From: Phycisphaeraceae bacterium
GTDB taxonomy: Bacteria > Planctomycetota > Phycisphaerae > Phycisphaerales > Phycisphaeraceae
NCBI GenBank assembly: GCA_020851465.1
Contig: JADZCR010000017.1
Coordinates: 186,001-250,000 of the forward strand
Length of the DNA stretch: 64,000 bases
Direction: 5' to 3'
Positions 8,454 to 17,942 of this stretch are shown one piece after another. The notes under the pieces are model-generated. The model was not told where the DNA came from, did not search any database, and was given only the letters and a program-made list of their open reading frames with translations. Every line of letters starts with the position of its first letter. The first letter of the stretch is position 1. Made by a program: the position numbers and the translations under genes.

Positions 8454-9758
8454 TCAGACCGCGGTCGGTTCCAGCTCCTGCTGCACCAGATCGCCGTAAG
8501 TCTCGCGGCGACGAATCAGCGTGGCGTGGCTGCCGTCCACCAGAACTTCCGGCGGGCGCGGTACCGCGTTGTAATTGCTCGCCATCACCATGCCGTAGGC
8601 ACCGGCGGTGAAGATGCACAATAAGTCACCCCGCGCCACCGGCGGCAGCGGGCGATCCTTCGCCAGAAAGTCACCGCTTTCACAGATCGGCCCGACCACA
8701 TCGCAAACCTCCAGCCCCTGCATGTTCATTTCCTTGGCGCGGCTGCGCGGCTCGTGCATCGGTGCCACATTCGTCGGCCAGATGAAGTGAAATGAGTCGT
8801 ACAGCGTCGGTCGGACCAGGTGGTGCATGCCCGTATCGACGATGACGAACTTCTTCCGCCCGCCCATTTTGATGTATTGCACCCGTGCCAGGAGCACGCC
8901 CGCGTTGCCGGCGATGGTTCGACCCGGTTCGAGTATCACCTTGCCTCCATCGCGGTGAAAATCGCGCAGCAGGGGCACGATCTGTGATGCGTAATCAGCG
9001 GCCCCCGGAGCAGCGGACGACTCGTAGTCGGCGGCGAATCCGCCGCCGATGTCGATGGCGGTGATCTCGTGTCCCTGCGATCGAAGCTCGCGGATGAGTT
9101 CCAGAGCTTTGGTGATTGCCTGCACGTAAGGATCCGCCGAGTAGATGGGCGAGCCGATGTGAAGGTGGATCGCGTTGAGCCGCAGGTGCTTGTCTCTGCC
9201 GTATCGCTCGAAGAATCGCCGGGCACGCTCGATGTCCACGCCAAACTTGGTTTCCTTCTTGCCGGTCGTGGTCTTGGCGTGGGTACGGGCGTCGTACACG
9301 TCGGGGTTGACGCGCAGAGCTGCATTGGCGGTCGCACCCATCTGTCGCGCGATCGAGGCGATGTTTTCAAACTCAGCTTCGCTCTCGATGTTGAACCAGC
9401 CGATTTTCGCCTCGAGCGCCTCGCGGATTTCCGAGTCGGTCTTGCCCACGCCGGCATAAACGACTTTGCTCATAGGCGTGCCGGCCTGTCGGGCGCGGTA
9501 CAGTTCGCCGCCGCTGACCACATCCATGCCCGCTCCGCGCGAGGCCAGCAGTTTGCAGAGGTGGATGTTGCCGCAGCTCTTGATTGAATAGCAGATGATC
9601 GGCTCAAGCTCGGCGAATGCCTTGGCGATCCGGTCGTAGTGCTCCTCCATCGTGCGGCGTGAATAGACGTACAGCGGCGTGCCGACCTGACCGGCGAGCT
9701 TGTCGAGGTTTACATCTTCGCAGTGCAGTTGACCATTTTTGTAAACAAACGCATCCAT
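8454..9758 (-). CDS. lysA: Diaminopimelate decarboxylase
   Basis: PLP enzyme making L-lysine from meso-diaminopimelate, the last step of lysine synthesis. The PLP-binding lysine is K60 in the strand ICYSIKSC. The glycine-rich phosphate-binding stretch AIDIGGGFAADY, the EPGR motif and the second-subunit cysteine motif CESGDFLAKDR are all present. I start at the ATG giving MDAFVYKNGQLHCEDV (434 residues, family about 420), preceded by AGGAT. An upstream extension of 33 residues is possible but has no family support. Diaminopimelate use fits a peptidoglycan-containing planctomycete, though lysA alone does not prove that. Likely co-transcribed with ruvB downstream. Confidence 0.95.
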   Translation of the reverse strand: MDAFVYKNGQLHCEDVNLDKLAGQVGTPLYVYSRRTMEEHYDRIAKAFAELEPIICYSIKSCGNIHLCKLLASRGAGMDVVSGGELYRARQAGTPMSKVVYAGVGKTDSEIREALEAKIGWFNIESEAEFENIASIARQMGATANAALRVNPDVYDARTHAKTTTGKKETKFGVDIERARRFFERYGRDKHLRLNAIHLHIGSPIYSADPYVQAITKALELIRELRSQGHEITAIDIGGGFAADYESSAAPGAADYASQIVPLLRDFHRDGGKVILEPGRTIAGNAGVLLARVQYIKMGGRKKFVIVDTGMHHLVRPTLYDSFHFIWPTNVAPMHEPRSRAKEMNMQGLEVCDVVGPICESGDFLAKDRPLPPVARGDLLCIFTAGAYGMVMASNYNAVPRPPEVLVDGSHATLIRRRETYGDLVQQELEPTAV

Positions 9759-9984
9759 GAAGCGATCCTGAATCGGGGTGAAAGTTCGGGCAGCCAACTT
9801 CGCGGATCGGCTGTTCCCGCCGGCCTGCGAAGGGCCGGCCATCATACCGGGCGGCACCCGCGTCGGCGGTACCGCTTGTTAACTGACTATTTTACAAACT
9901 CGATTCATAAAGTCAAGTGTTGGTTAACTTATTTTCTCTGACGGTCTGCGGGCGGCTATCATGCAGGTATCGGGGAATTGCACC

Positions 9985-10338
9985 ATGTCCAATGCCGCCG
10001 TCGAAGTCGAAACCGCTCCACCCGCTCCCGCTGAGCCTAAAGCCAAGCCCGGCAAACCCAAGCCGCGGCAGCAGCCGCCCTATCACGTGGTACTCATCGA
10101 TGATGACGACCACACCTACCAGTACGTGATCGAAATGCTGCGGAAGATTTTCGGTCACCCCTACGAGAGAGGCTATCAGCTCGCCAAAGAGGTGGACAAG
10201 AAGGGCAGGGCGATCGTGCTGACGACAACCAGGGAACACGCGGAGCTCAAGCGCGATCAGATCATCGGCTACGGTCGTGATATCCGGCTGTCACGCTGCA
10301 AGGGTTCGATGACAGCGGTCATTGAGCCGGCGGAGTGA
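9985..10338 (+). CDS. clpS: ClpS adaptor of the Clp protease
   Basis: Small adaptor that delivers N-degron substrates to a ClpA/C-ClpP protease. The core starts at PPYHVVLIDDDDHTYQYVIEML, the ClpS signature, and continues with AKEVDKKGRAIVLTTTREHAELKRDQI. A 30-residue Pro/Ala/Lys-rich tail precedes the core. The ATG at 9985 is chosen because GGGGA lies about 8 bases upstream; an in-frame ATG at 9961 is less likely. Length 117. It is divergent from lysA (227-base intergenic) and converges with the pseudopilin gene. clpA, clpC and clpP are not in this window, but clpX is at 54-55 kb. Confidence 0.93.
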   Translation: MSNAAVEVETAPPAPAEPKAKPGKPKPRQQPPYHVVLIDDDDHTYQYVIEMLRKIFGHPYERGYQLAKEVDKKGRAIVLTTTREHAELKRDQIIGYGRDIRLSRCKGSMTAVIEPAE

Positions 10339-10418
10339 AAACCGAGCGACCAACCTTTCATTGCCGCAGCGGGCCGGCTCTCGTGTCGTGTTTTACTCGT
10401 CAGACGCAGCACGCGGAG

Positions 10419-11258
10419 TCAAGGATTTTTCCAGGTGCAGACGTATCGACCTTGGCTGGGGTCCAGCTCAGGCTTGGCTGTCGCCACGTGGCCATCGAAA
10501 TAAAGCACGTTCGTGCGTTCCACAGGGTGACGGAACGAGTAAAAGTAGGCCGGGAATCCGCCCGTGGGATAGGTCCAGTTCGCCGCCCAGTCAATGCCGG
10601 GATCGTACAACGGGTTTTGCAATCCCAGAGACCAAGTGGGGCAATCGACAAAGAAGGAGACTTCGGACGCGGTGTAAACCTGCGTTTTGGGCCAAAAGGT
10701 TGATCCCTTGAAAGTCTTTTCACCAAAGTAGGCAGGCCCGCCCTGCACGCCGCCATACTGATCCGAGAGCATCGCCCTGTTCATCGCGTAGCTCGTCGGA
10801 GACCACGGGTTGTCGTACATCTTGACCGGCGTCCCGGAACCGTCGCCGGAAGGGGGAGCCCCTTTTTCTCCCGGGCACTTCAAGACGACATAGCGTTCGC
10901 CGTTCATCGCGCCCGCATACGACTCGCTGCCACCCAGATATTGGTTACCCATGACTTGCCAGTAGTACTGCCCATACCAGGGGTAGTTACTGGGAATCCT
11001 CCCGTTGGAGTCGTTGGCGTATGCGGCGAAGGAGATGTAGATCTGCCTCTGATTGCTTTTACACACGGTCGCCTGGGCTGTCTCCCGCGCGCCCTGGAGT
11101 GCAGGCAGCAATAGCGCGATCAGGAGCGCGATCATGGAAATCACCACCAGCAGCTCAATGAGCGTAAATCCGCAGCAATACCGTCCCAGCCGGGACACCC
11201 TATCGACACATGATGGTCCCGCAAGGACTTTTTGGGTTGAAGGTTTACGGCTCAGCAT
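10419..11258 (-). CDS. Prepilin-type N-methylation/H-X9-DG family pseudopilin
   Basis: Exported pilin-like protein of the large planctomycete family. A class III prepilin leader ends at G30, followed by [10 protein letters not shown] with the conserved Glu at +5 (residue 35) and a 20-residue hydrophobic helix. The C-terminus carries [15 protein letters not shown], a version of the family motif with ten rather than nine residues between His and DG. The middle contains many Tyr/Trp/Gly residues typical of the globular head. Length 279. The protein should be cleaved by a prepilin peptidase and inserted in the inner membrane, perhaps feeding a type II secretion or pilus-like assembly. Its individual role is unknown. 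No secretion genes are adjacent. Confidence 0.88.
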   Translation of the reverse strand: MLSRKPSTQKVLAGPSCVDRVSRLGRYCCGFTLIELLVVISMIALLIALLLPALQGARETAQATVCKSNQRQIYISFAAYANDSNGRIPSNYPWYGQYYWQVMGNQYLGGSESYAGAMNGERYVVLKCPGEKGAPPSGDGSGTPVKMYDNPWSPTSYAMNRAMLSDQYGGVQGGPAYFGEKTFKGSTFWPKTQVYTASEVSFFVDCPTWSLGLQNPLYDPGIDWAANWTYPTGGFPAYFYSFRHPVERTNVLYFDGHVATAKPELDPSQGRYVCTWKNP

Positions 11259-11381
11259 GATGTATTCCTTCTGCTAATGATAGCAGTTTTGACCATGCAG
11301 CCCAATATCAACGATTATCGGCTGGGTATCTCCGAGCCTTACCGTTTCGTCAGGAAAAATAGCGGTTCAGTTGCCGTAGCG

Positions 11382-12167
11382 CTACTTTTCCGGCTCGCTG
11401 TCCGCGGGCACCTGTATTCGTAAATTGTCCACCTCCATCACCGTGTCATACGTGTGCAGCGCGATCACGCTTTGAGGGTCCATGTCGATGAAATCGCTCG
11501 CATCGGCTGGACCTTTGCCCGTGCGTTCCCATGCTTCGAGCACCACTCGGTCATCAATCCAGAAGCGAATGTGCGGCTTGACCACTTCGAGCATCACGTG
11601 ATGCACCTGGCCGGCGACGATGGGGGACCACTCCGTTCGCGCGTAGGGAATGTATAGCCGGTACAGCACCGTGGCTTGATTGAAGTAGGTACCCGCCAAC
11701 ACGCCGTAACCATGATCGAACCGCCCGGTATCAGGATCGGCATTGAGCAGGATGCCGATGTCGCAGACATGATCAGCCGGTACGCCGGGCTTGGCGCGGA
11801 GCACCGCGTCGAACTCCAGACGAAAGGCAGGCCAGCGGCAGTCGGCGATCTTGATCGTTCGGTTGTCATCATCCTTGCCGTCGATCGCGCGCAGCTTGCC
11901 GTCGGCGACATCCCACTTGCCGTCGAACACCTTGAAGTCCGCGGGCATTTTCCCATCGTCAAAATTCCACGCCGCCGCATCGCGCCAGGTGAGGATCGCA
12001 TGGTTGTGCTCGGAGCGGCTGGATTCGAGGTATTGCTTGAGTCGCGCGGTCCAGGCGGGGTCGGCGGGGGAGTCGCTCGATGCAGCAAAGGACGAAAGAA
12101 AAACCGTCAGCACACCCGCGACTCCGAGTGTCGCAGTCAGCATGCTTTTCATGGATGGTCGGATCAT
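11382..12167 (-). CDS. Exported concanavalin A-like (LamG/DUF1080-type) protein, function unknown
   Basis: A signal peptide covers roughly residues 1-30 (MIRPSMKSMLTATLGVAGVLT, then a small-residue cleavage zone). The mature part is strand-rich: AAWNFDDGKMPADFKVFDGKWDVADGKL resembles the opening of 3-keto-glycoside hydrolase/DUF1080 jelly rolls, and the end (VMEVDNLRIQVP) matches their last strand. No catalytic site can be named. I place the start at ATG 12167, preceded by GGAGAAG at good spacing; a GTG 24 bases upstream is also open. It stands alone between the pseudopilin gene and a divergent exported protein. A carbohydrate-binding role in the periplasm is a fold-based inference. Confidence 0.6.
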   Translation of the reverse strand: MIRPSMKSMLTATLGVAGVLTVFLSSFAASSDSPADPAWTARLKQYLESSRSEHNHAILTWRDAAAWNFDDGKMPADFKVFDGKWDVADGKLRAIDGKDDDNRTIKIADCRWPAFRLEFDAVLRAKPGVPADHVCDIGILLNADPDTGRFDHGYGVLAGTYFNQATVLYRLYIPYARTEWSPIVAGQVHHVMLEVVKPHIRFWIDDRVVLEAWERTGKGPADASDFIDMDPQSVIALHTYDTVMEVDNLRIQVPADSEPEK

Positions 12168-12361
12168 GTCCAGCTTCTCCGGGGATATCACAAAGATAGA
12201 CGAAATCCCGCGTCACCGACGCTGCCGATCACGTCGGCAATGGCAGGATGGATGGATACACCAGCGAGATGTCGTTTTTTTCACAGCAACCCCGTTGTTA
12301 AGCTATTGGTCATTCGGTCCACATAGCGGACCTGTTCGCCAACCTTTTTGAAGGAAATCCG

Positions 12362-13372
12362 ATGCGCAAACTTCTTCCGGTCCTTGGTCTGACGTTGCTG
12401 TCGAGCCCGATGGTTGTGTCCTCGCTCCACGCCGAGGAGCCGTCGCCGGCGATTCCCGCGGTCAAGCTTGATGAGTCGGCGGTGAAGTCGGCGGTCGATA
12501 CCGCCCTCGAAGCGGCGGGAGAAAAAGCCGAAGCAGCGGTCGCCGACAAGAAGTCTCCGGTCGTCGAAAAAACAAACGATGCCGGCCCGGTACTCGAAGG
12601 CGCGACGATTCAATGGCGCTCGCTGATGCGGATGGGTCAGATCGATCTGGCGACGAACAACGTCAACTACACCCTGTCCATATCAGGAAATGTCAACCTG
12701 CCCGCTAATTCACAAGTCGTGGCGATGGGTAATCCGCTCGTGCTGCTCGAAGCCAACGATCAGAACGGCAAGTCGCTGCGGGAAAGCCGGGAGGACATCA
12801 TTCAGGCGTTTGGTGATAACGTCACGCCGCGCATTATCAACTATCAATTCATTCAGATTTCTGGCGGAGCCGTGCAGTCGTCAACGGGCATTCAGCTTGA
12901 CCGCATCAGCGCCACTCCGACGAAAATATCATCGCTCAAGGGTTACGTTCCTCTGGTGACCGTTGTCAAGACCGAAGCCAAAACACTCAAAGCTGAGGCA
13001 GGTGAGACGGCGGAGCTTTCCAAGGACATCACGCTGAAGGTCGAGCAGTTCCAGCAGGCACAGACCAGTGCGTCAGTCATCGTCAAACTCAGCAAACCGG
13101 CACTGGACCCTCAGCAGCCCTGGCAGTCTGCGATGTCCACGCCGCCGGTGATGACTAATCTCGAACTGGTTGACGAATCGGGTCAGGTGCTCGCCAAAGC
13201 GGAAAACCTCTTTCACAATCCGCACAGTTTTGAGCAGAACACCGTCACCGTCACGATGCAGGGTCAGTTCCAGGGCTTCACCGGCACGGTCAGCGGGGTC
13301 AGGGTCACGGTTGCGACCGAGCTTGCCCTCAAGCAGGTGCCTTTTGCGCTCAAGGATGTCCCGCTGCCGTAA
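12362..13372 (+). CDS. Exported protein of unknown function
   Basis: Not recognised. Residues 1-25 (MRKLLPVLGLTLLSSPMVVSSLHAEE) form a signal peptide with a plausible cleavage after HAEE or SLHA. A helical Ala/Glu/Lys-rich region follows to about residue 80. The rest is mostly beta-strand prone, Gln/Thr/Val-rich, with two apparently similar halves, each containing ILE/NLEL-DESGQ-like strands (around residues 125 and 265). GAAGGAA precedes the ATG at about 8 bases. The protein has no cysteines and few aromatic residues. It stands between a divergent exported lectin-like gene and gcvPA. A periplasmic structural or adhesive role is possible but unsupported. Confidence 0.6.
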   Translation: MRKLLPVLGLTLLSSPMVVSSLHAEEPSPAIPAVKLDESAVKSAVDTALEAAGEKAEAAVADKKSPVVEKTNDAGPVLEGATIQWRSLMRMGQIDLATNNVNYTLSISGNVNLPANSQVVAMGNPLVLLEANDQNGKSLRESREDIIQAFGDNVTPRIINYQFIQISGGAVQSSTGIQLDRISATPTKISSLKGYVPLVTVVKTEAKTLKAEAGETAELSKDITLKVEQFQQAQTSASVIVKLSKPALDPQQPWQSAMSTPPVMTNLELVDESGQVLAKAENLFHNPHSFEQNTVTVTMQGQFQGFTGTVSGVRVTVATELALKQVPFALKDVPLP

Positions 13373-13490
13373 TGGTTGTGCGAGTGAAAACAACCTGATT
13401 GGATGAGTTCAGCGGAGTGCGGGTCCTGCTCTTTGCTCCCGCGCGCAGCCGCCCGTAAACTCCCTCTCCCGAAAGAGAGCGGGATATCGC

Positions 13491-14876
13491 ATGGATTACA
13501 TTCAGATCACGGAAAAACAGCGGGCGCAGATGCTCGCAGCCATCGGTGTCGCCAAGGTGGAAGACCTGTACGCGACGCTACCCGACGGCGCGAGGCTGCG
13601 CGGATTGCTCAATCTGCCCCCGGCTCGGAGTGAGCTTGAGCTTCAGCGGGAGTTGGCGCGTCTTGCCGGGTTGAATCGTCCCGCCGCCAGTGCCGCAGAG
13701 TCCTGTTTCATGGGTGGCGGAGCCTATGACCATTTCATTCCTGCCGTGGTGGATGACCTTGCGACCAAGGGTGAGTTTGTCACGCCTTATACGCCGTATC
13801 AGGCGGAAGCATCGCAAGGCTCGCTCCAGGCATTTTTCGAGTTTCAGACGCAGGTCTGCCGGCTCACCGGGCTGGATGTGGCGAATGCGTCGCTCTACGA
13901 AGGCGCGACCGCCGCTGCCGAAGCCGTGCTCATGGCGCTCAACGCAACCGGGCGGCGACGTGTGCTCGTGGCAGCGACGCTCCATCCGCATTACCGCGCG
14001 GTGATTCGCACGTACCTGACCGATCTGCCTGCGGAGTTGATTGAGATTCCCGCGACGGCCGACGGCACGATCGCCCTCGACTCAGTGCGCAAGCAACTGG
14101 AGCTGGGCCGTGGTGACACCGCCTGCGTCGTTGTGCAGTCGCCTAACGTGTTCGGCCTCATCGAAGACTGGAACAGCCTGTTCGCCGCAGCACACCAAAG
14201 TCAGACAGCTGATGGAGCTTCCGCCGGTACGCTCGGCGTGGCGCTCTTCAATCCGATCGCCTGCGGTCTGCTCAAGCGACCGGGCGACTGCGGCGCGGAT
14301 ATCGCCGCGGGTGAGGGGCAGCCGCTGGGCGTGCCGCTTCAGTTCGGCGGGCCGTGGCTGGGACTTTTCGCAGCCCGGCAAAGTCTGCTTCGCCGCATGC
14401 CCGGCAGGTTGGTGGGACAGACCGCCGATGCGCAGGGGCGGCGTGGTTTCTGCCTGACACTCCAGACCCGCGAGCAGCACATCCGCGGCGCGAAAGCCAC
14501 GAGCAACGTCTGCACGAATCAAGGACTGCTGGCTGTCCGCGCCACGATTTATCTGAGCGCAATGGGGCCGCAGGGTCTGCGTCAGGCAGCTGAGCAATGC
14601 TTTCACAAGGCGCACCATGCTGCCGGCCTGCTGGCGGGACTGCCCGGCTACGCACTGGCGCATCGCGGCGCCTTCTTTCATGAGTTCGTGCTCAACTGTC
14701 CGGTACCCGCGCGGAAAATCATCGACGCCGGTCGGGACCGACATATTCTGCCCGGCATCGACTGTGCGAAGCTGGGTATCGGAAACGAAAAGCAACTGCT
14801 CGTGGCCGTCACGGAAAAACGCTCCCGGAGCGAGATTGACGCGCTGGTGAGCCTGCTGCGGGAGGTGGGGCGATGA
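13491..14876 (+). CDS. gcvPA: Glycine decarboxylase (P-protein) subunit 1
   Basis: N-terminal half of the split P-protein of the glycine cleavage system, which decarboxylates glycine and passes the aminomethyl group to the H-protein lipoyl arm. Family features: ESCFMGGGAYDHFIPAVVD, then FVTPYTPYQAEASQGSLQAF and LTLQTREQHIRGAKATSN. Length 461 matches subunit 1 (about 440-450). The stop overlaps the ATG of gcvPB (ATGA), so the two subunits are translationally coupled. A weak purine-rich stretch (GAGAGCGGGA) precedes the ATG. gcvT, gcvH and lpd are elsewhere. Confidence 0.96.
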   Translation: MDYIQITEKQRAQMLAAIGVAKVEDLYATLPDGARLRGLLNLPPARSELELQRELARLAGLNRPAASAAESCFMGGGAYDHFIPAVVDDLATKGEFVTPYTPYQAEASQGSLQAFFEFQTQVCRLTGLDVANASLYEGATAAAEAVLMALNATGRRRVLVAATLHPHYRAVIRTYLTDLPAELIEIPATADGTIALDSVRKQLELGRGDTACVVVQSPNVFGLIEDWNSLFAAAHQSQTADGASAGTLGVALFNPIACGLLKRPGDCGADIAAGEGQPLGVPLQFGGPWLGLFAARQSLLRRMPGRLVGQTADAQGRRGFCLTLQTREQHIRGAKATSNVCTNQGLLAVRATIYLSAMGPQGLRQAAEQCFHKAHHAAGLLAGLPGYALAHRGAFFHEFVLNCPVPARKIIDAGRDRHILPGIDCAKLGIGNEKQLLVAVTEKRSRSEIDALVSLLREVGR

Positions 14877-16399
14877 GTCAGACCCTGCAAGGAAATGATG
14901 GCGTCGTGCCGCTGATCTTCGAGAAATCGACACCCGGTGCCCGCGCGACGGATTTGCCCGCACTGGATGTACCCGCCGCTCCGCTGCCGACTGAGCTTTG
15001 CGCCACAGCTGCGCCGCGACTTCCTGAAGTCGGCCAGCTCGATCTGGTGCGTCACTACACGCATCTGGGTGCGCGCAATTTTTCCGTCGATGCGAACTTC
15101 TATCCGCTCGGTTCGTGCACGATGAAATACAACCCCAAGATCAACGAAGCTGCGGCGGGCATGTCCGGCTTCGCAGGGTTGCACCCGCTCCAGGACGATG
15201 CGGATGTTCAGGGCGCGCTCCGGATGCTCTACGAGTTGCGGCACTGGCTCGCGGAAATCGCCGGCCTCGATGAGGTTTCGCTCCAGCCCTGCGCCGGTGC
15301 TCACGGTGAGTACGCGGCACTGAAAGTCATCCGTGCTTATTTCAATGATCCCAGGGGCGGCAACGCGCCTGATCGTCGTAACGTCCTCGCGCCCGACACT
15401 GCGCACGGCACGAATCCAGCCAGTTGCGCCATGTGCGGCACCAACGTCATTCGCGTTCCTTCCAAAGAAGGCATGGTCGATCTCGACGCATTGCGCTCGC
15501 TGGTCAACGATCAGACCGCGGCGATGATGATTACCAACCCCAACACGGCGGGTATCTTCGACGGCACGATCATTGAGATCGCAAAAATCCTCCACGATGC
15601 CGGTGCGTTGCTCTACCTCGACGGCGCGAACATGAACGCGATTGTCGGCGTCTCGCGCCCCGGCGATTTCGGCGTGGACGTGATGCACTACAACACGCAC
15701 AAAACCTTCAGTACCCCGCATGGCTGCGGCGGGCCTGGCGCCGGCCCCATCGCGGTGCGGAAATTCCTCTCGCCCTATCTACCCGTCCCGCAGGTCGAGA
15801 AACGCAATCGCTCAGCAGGAAACGACGGACGAAGCGGCAGTCCAGTCGCGTCGGCGGGCACGGAATATTTCCTCGACTCAGATCGACCGCATACCATCGG
15901 CAAGGTGCGGTCGTTCTTTGGACAGTTCGGTATCCTGCTGCGCTGCTGGACCTACATTGCCGCTTGCGGACCCGACGGTCTGCGCAACGTCGGTCAGACG
16001 GCAGTGCTTAACGCCAACTACCTCGCTGCCCGCCTGCGTGATCGCTTTGAGATGCCCTATTTCAAGCCGGAGCAGAAAAAATTCGCAGCCCATGAGTTCG
16101 TCACGGTCCCGCGCAATCTGCTCTCCCGCGGCGTGACGCTCGTGGACATCGCCAAGCGTCTCATCGACTACGGCATCCATCCGCCGACGATGCACTGGCC
16201 GGTCCACGACTGCCTCATGGTTGAGCCGACGGAGACGGAAAGCCTGGCGACGCTCGATCGCTTCGTCGAGACGATGAATCAGATCGCCGATGAGATCGAG
16301 CGAGACCCGCAATCGTTGAAGGAAGCTCCGCGTCAGACGCCGGTGCGCCGACTCGATGAAGTGGCTGCGGCCCGGACGCCGGTGCTGACAGCAAGCTGA
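14873..16399 (+). CDS. gcvPB: Glycine decarboxylase (P-protein) subunit 2
   Basis: PLP-carrying half of the split glycine decarboxylase. The PLP lysine is K277 in NTHKTFSTPHGCGGPG, the universal P-protein motif. NFYPLGSCTMKYNPKINE near residue 80 and AHGTNPASCAMCG near 180 are also diagnostic. Length 508 is slightly longer than the usual 480-490, with a short C-terminal tail rich in Arg/Ala. It overlaps gcvPA by 4 bases. Together with glyA at 41 kb it links serine, glycine and C1-tetrahydrofolate pools. Confidence 0.96.
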   Translation: MSQTLQGNDGVVPLIFEKSTPGARATDLPALDVPAAPLPTELCATAAPRLPEVGQLDLVRHYTHLGARNFSVDANFYPLGSCTMKYNPKINEAAAGMSGFAGLHPLQDDADVQGALRMLYELRHWLAEIAGLDEVSLQPCAGAHGEYAALKVIRAYFNDPRGGNAPDRRNVLAPDTAHGTNPASCAMCGTNVIRVPSKEGMVDLDALRSLVNDQTAAMMITNPNTAGIFDGTIIEIAKILHDAGALLYLDGANMNAIVGVSRPGDFGVDVMHYNTHKTFSTPHGCGGPGAGPIAVRKFLSPYLPVPQVEKRNRSAGNDGRSGSPVASAGTEYFLDSDRPHTIGKVRSFFGQFGILLRCWTYIAACGPDGLRNVGQTAVLNANYLAARLRDRFEMPYFKPEQKKFAAHEFVTVPRNLLSRGVTLVDIAKRLIDYGIHPPTMHWPVHDCLMVEPTETESLATLDRFVETMNQIADEIERDPQSLKEAPRQTPVRRLDEVAAARTPVLTAS

Positions 16400-16568
16400 T
16401 CTCTGAATCAAACGCGCTGCCGTGGTGCGACGGACTGCCTGTTGTTTTCCGTTCGAGCCTATCATATTGCCGTGAATCGTCATGCTTTCCCGTTTGCTGA
16501 GACGGTTTCGACGGATCGAACGGGTGTGAAGCCTGTCGTCCACGGATGATGATTTCGGAGGTTTGCTC

Positions 16569-17483
16569 GTGCGATGCATCGTGCTCTGGATTGTCGGCAT
16601 ACTGCTGAGTCTGGCTGCGGTCGGCAACGGCGCGATTGATGAGCCGTCCTTGCTGCGCGATTTGCAAAGTCCGGATTACGCGGTGCGTGAAGAGGCGTCG
16701 CATCGGATGCTGACCGACGAAGCATTCGACCAACCCACTTTTCTGAGGCTCTATGCCTCGGCTTCCTTGCCGGAGCAGCGCGAGCGCATACTCGACGCAT
16801 CACGGCATCACTTTCTGCGTGTCGTTCAGGAAGACGCCACGAAGGTCGGCGGCGCATCGTCGATGGGGCTGACGCTGCTGCCCATGATCGCGCCGGGTGA
16901 AGTCGCCGGCGTCACGCAGCCGGCGGCACGTGTGGGCATCACTTATCCGGGCTTCCCCGCCTATGCGATGCTCAGGCCCGGCGACCTGATTCTGTCTCTC
17001 GACGGCAGAGAAGTCCCCGGCACGGACGCGGGCGGAATCAGCATGTTCATCGAAATGGTCAAGGCTCATCCGCTGGCGCGTTCCGCCAAGGTCGGGGTAC
17101 TCCGCGACGGAAAGCGCATCGAAGTCACGATGCGGTTGGCCTCTCGTGTGGCACTTCAGTCGATTTACCAGATGGACGGCGAAACGCTTCGCCCTGAACT
17201 TGCCGCACGCTGGGCGGAGCAGGCTCGCGAGTTCACCAAACTGTCTCCAGAGGCTGCGGCACTTCAGGCGGACCTGCCATCGCTGCCCTCGCCTGATGCG
17301 CCGGTTGATTCAGAACTCGACGCCGCCGACGACCGACTGATGCAACTCCAGATGCAACTGCTGGAAATGGAGGAGGGCAATGAGCTGGTCGAGCCAAACC
17401 TGCGTGATGGGCGTGAAAACAGAGGTCGCCTCGCGCCAGAGCCGCCCCCGGTTCCTCAGGCAAAGCCCGATTTGATCCCATGA
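16569..17483 (+). CDS. Exported PDZ-domain protein
   Basis: A signal peptide or anchor (residues 1-22, hydrophobic IVLWIVGILLSLAAV) is followed by a helical region with PSLLRDLQSPDYAVREEASHRM, like a HEAT/armadillo-type unit. Then comes a PDZ domain at about residues 110-195 (GFPAYAMLRPGDLILSLDGREV, with a carboxylate-binding-like loop). The last 100 residues are Pro/Glu-rich and look disordered. I chose the GTG at 16569 because GGAGG lies 7 bases upstream; a TTG two codons earlier would be too close to it. No protease catalytic domain is present, so it is probably a periplasmic scaffold or chaperone-like protein. Function unknown. Confidence 0.72.
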   Translation: MRCIVLWIVGILLSLAAVGNGAIDEPSLLRDLQSPDYAVREEASHRMLTDEAFDQPTFLRLYASASLPEQRERILDASRHHFLRVVQEDATKVGGASSMGLTLLPMIAPGEVAGVTQPAARVGITYPGFPAYAMLRPGDLILSLDGREVPGTDAGGISMFIEMVKAHPLARSAKVGVLRDGKRIEVTMRLASRVALQSIYQMDGETLRPELAARWAEQAREFTKLSPEAAALQADLPSLPSPDAPVDSELDAADDRLMQLQMQLLEMEEGNELVEPNLRDGRENRGRLAPEPPPVPQAKPDLIP

Positions 17484-17544
17484 GTGGATTCGTCAGTCCG
17501 GCGCGGTCATAATGTGTGGTCCGCCTTGCACCTGATTTCGGAAA

Positions 17545-17868
17545 ATGAATATGCGAACCTCGTGGATCAAGCTGGCCGTCGCGATGATTTTGGTTGTCAC
17601 CTTGCTGAGCGTTGAATCCGGCGCGTGTCCGACCTGTGCCGAGAATCTGCCCAGTGCCGCCAGTGCGGAGGCGGATCGTGCCGCCGGCCTGCCGGATAAT
17701 CCTTCGGGGGCGTCTTCGCCGCAGTTGGCGGAGGGGTTTTACTACTCGATCCTTCTCATGCTCGCGATTCCCTACACGCTGGTGACCGTGGGGGGTGTGA
17801 TGATCTATTTCAAATTGCGAAAGAACGGCTTGGCGGAACAGGCCGCAGCAGCCCCGCCCCGCGCCTGA
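17545..17868 (+). CDS. Small exported membrane protein with CPTC motif
   Basis: 107 residues: signal peptide (about 1-27, IKLAVAMILVVTLLSVESGA) ending just before CPTC, a short Ala/Pro linker, then one membrane segment (about 65-87, YYSILLMLAIPYTLVTVGGVMIYFKLR) and a basic, Ala-rich end. The CxxC right after the cleavage zone could bind metal or form a disulphide. Both ATGs at 17545 and 17551 are possible. I do not recognise a named family. The last 12 codons and stop lie within a 112-bp sequence that is repeated 3.7 kb downstream (see the repeat entries), suggesting that this gene's 3' end served as an integration site. Confidence 0.65.
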   Translation: MNMRTSWIKLAVAMILVVTLLSVESGACPTCAENLPSAASAEADRAAGLPDNPSGASSPQLAEGFYYSILLMLAIPYTLVTVGGVMIYFKLRKNGLAEQAAAAPPRA

Positions 17869-17942
17869 TGACAGCTTTGCTTGTCGTCGATATTTTTCAG
17901 AGCACGCCCATCTAACGAATACCCGCAAGCAGAGGTCGCAGC
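17831..17942. repeat. Direct repeat, left copy (covers the 3' end of the CPTC gene)
   Basis: 112 bases, from TGGCGGAACAGG through GGTCGCAGC, that recur at 21588-21699 in the same orientation with five substitutions counted by eye and no gaps. It includes the last 12 codons and stop of the CPTC membrane protein plus 74 bases downstream. Sequence outside the repeat is unrelated between copies on either side. The arrangement is what an attL/attR pair, or a duplication that captured the intervening DNA, would look like. Confidence 0.9.

Noticed and set aside
14678-15721. A 347-codon minus-strand frame across the gcvPA/gcvPB junction
   Set aside because: Opposite two clear enzyme genes, no motif, composition of a shadow frame.
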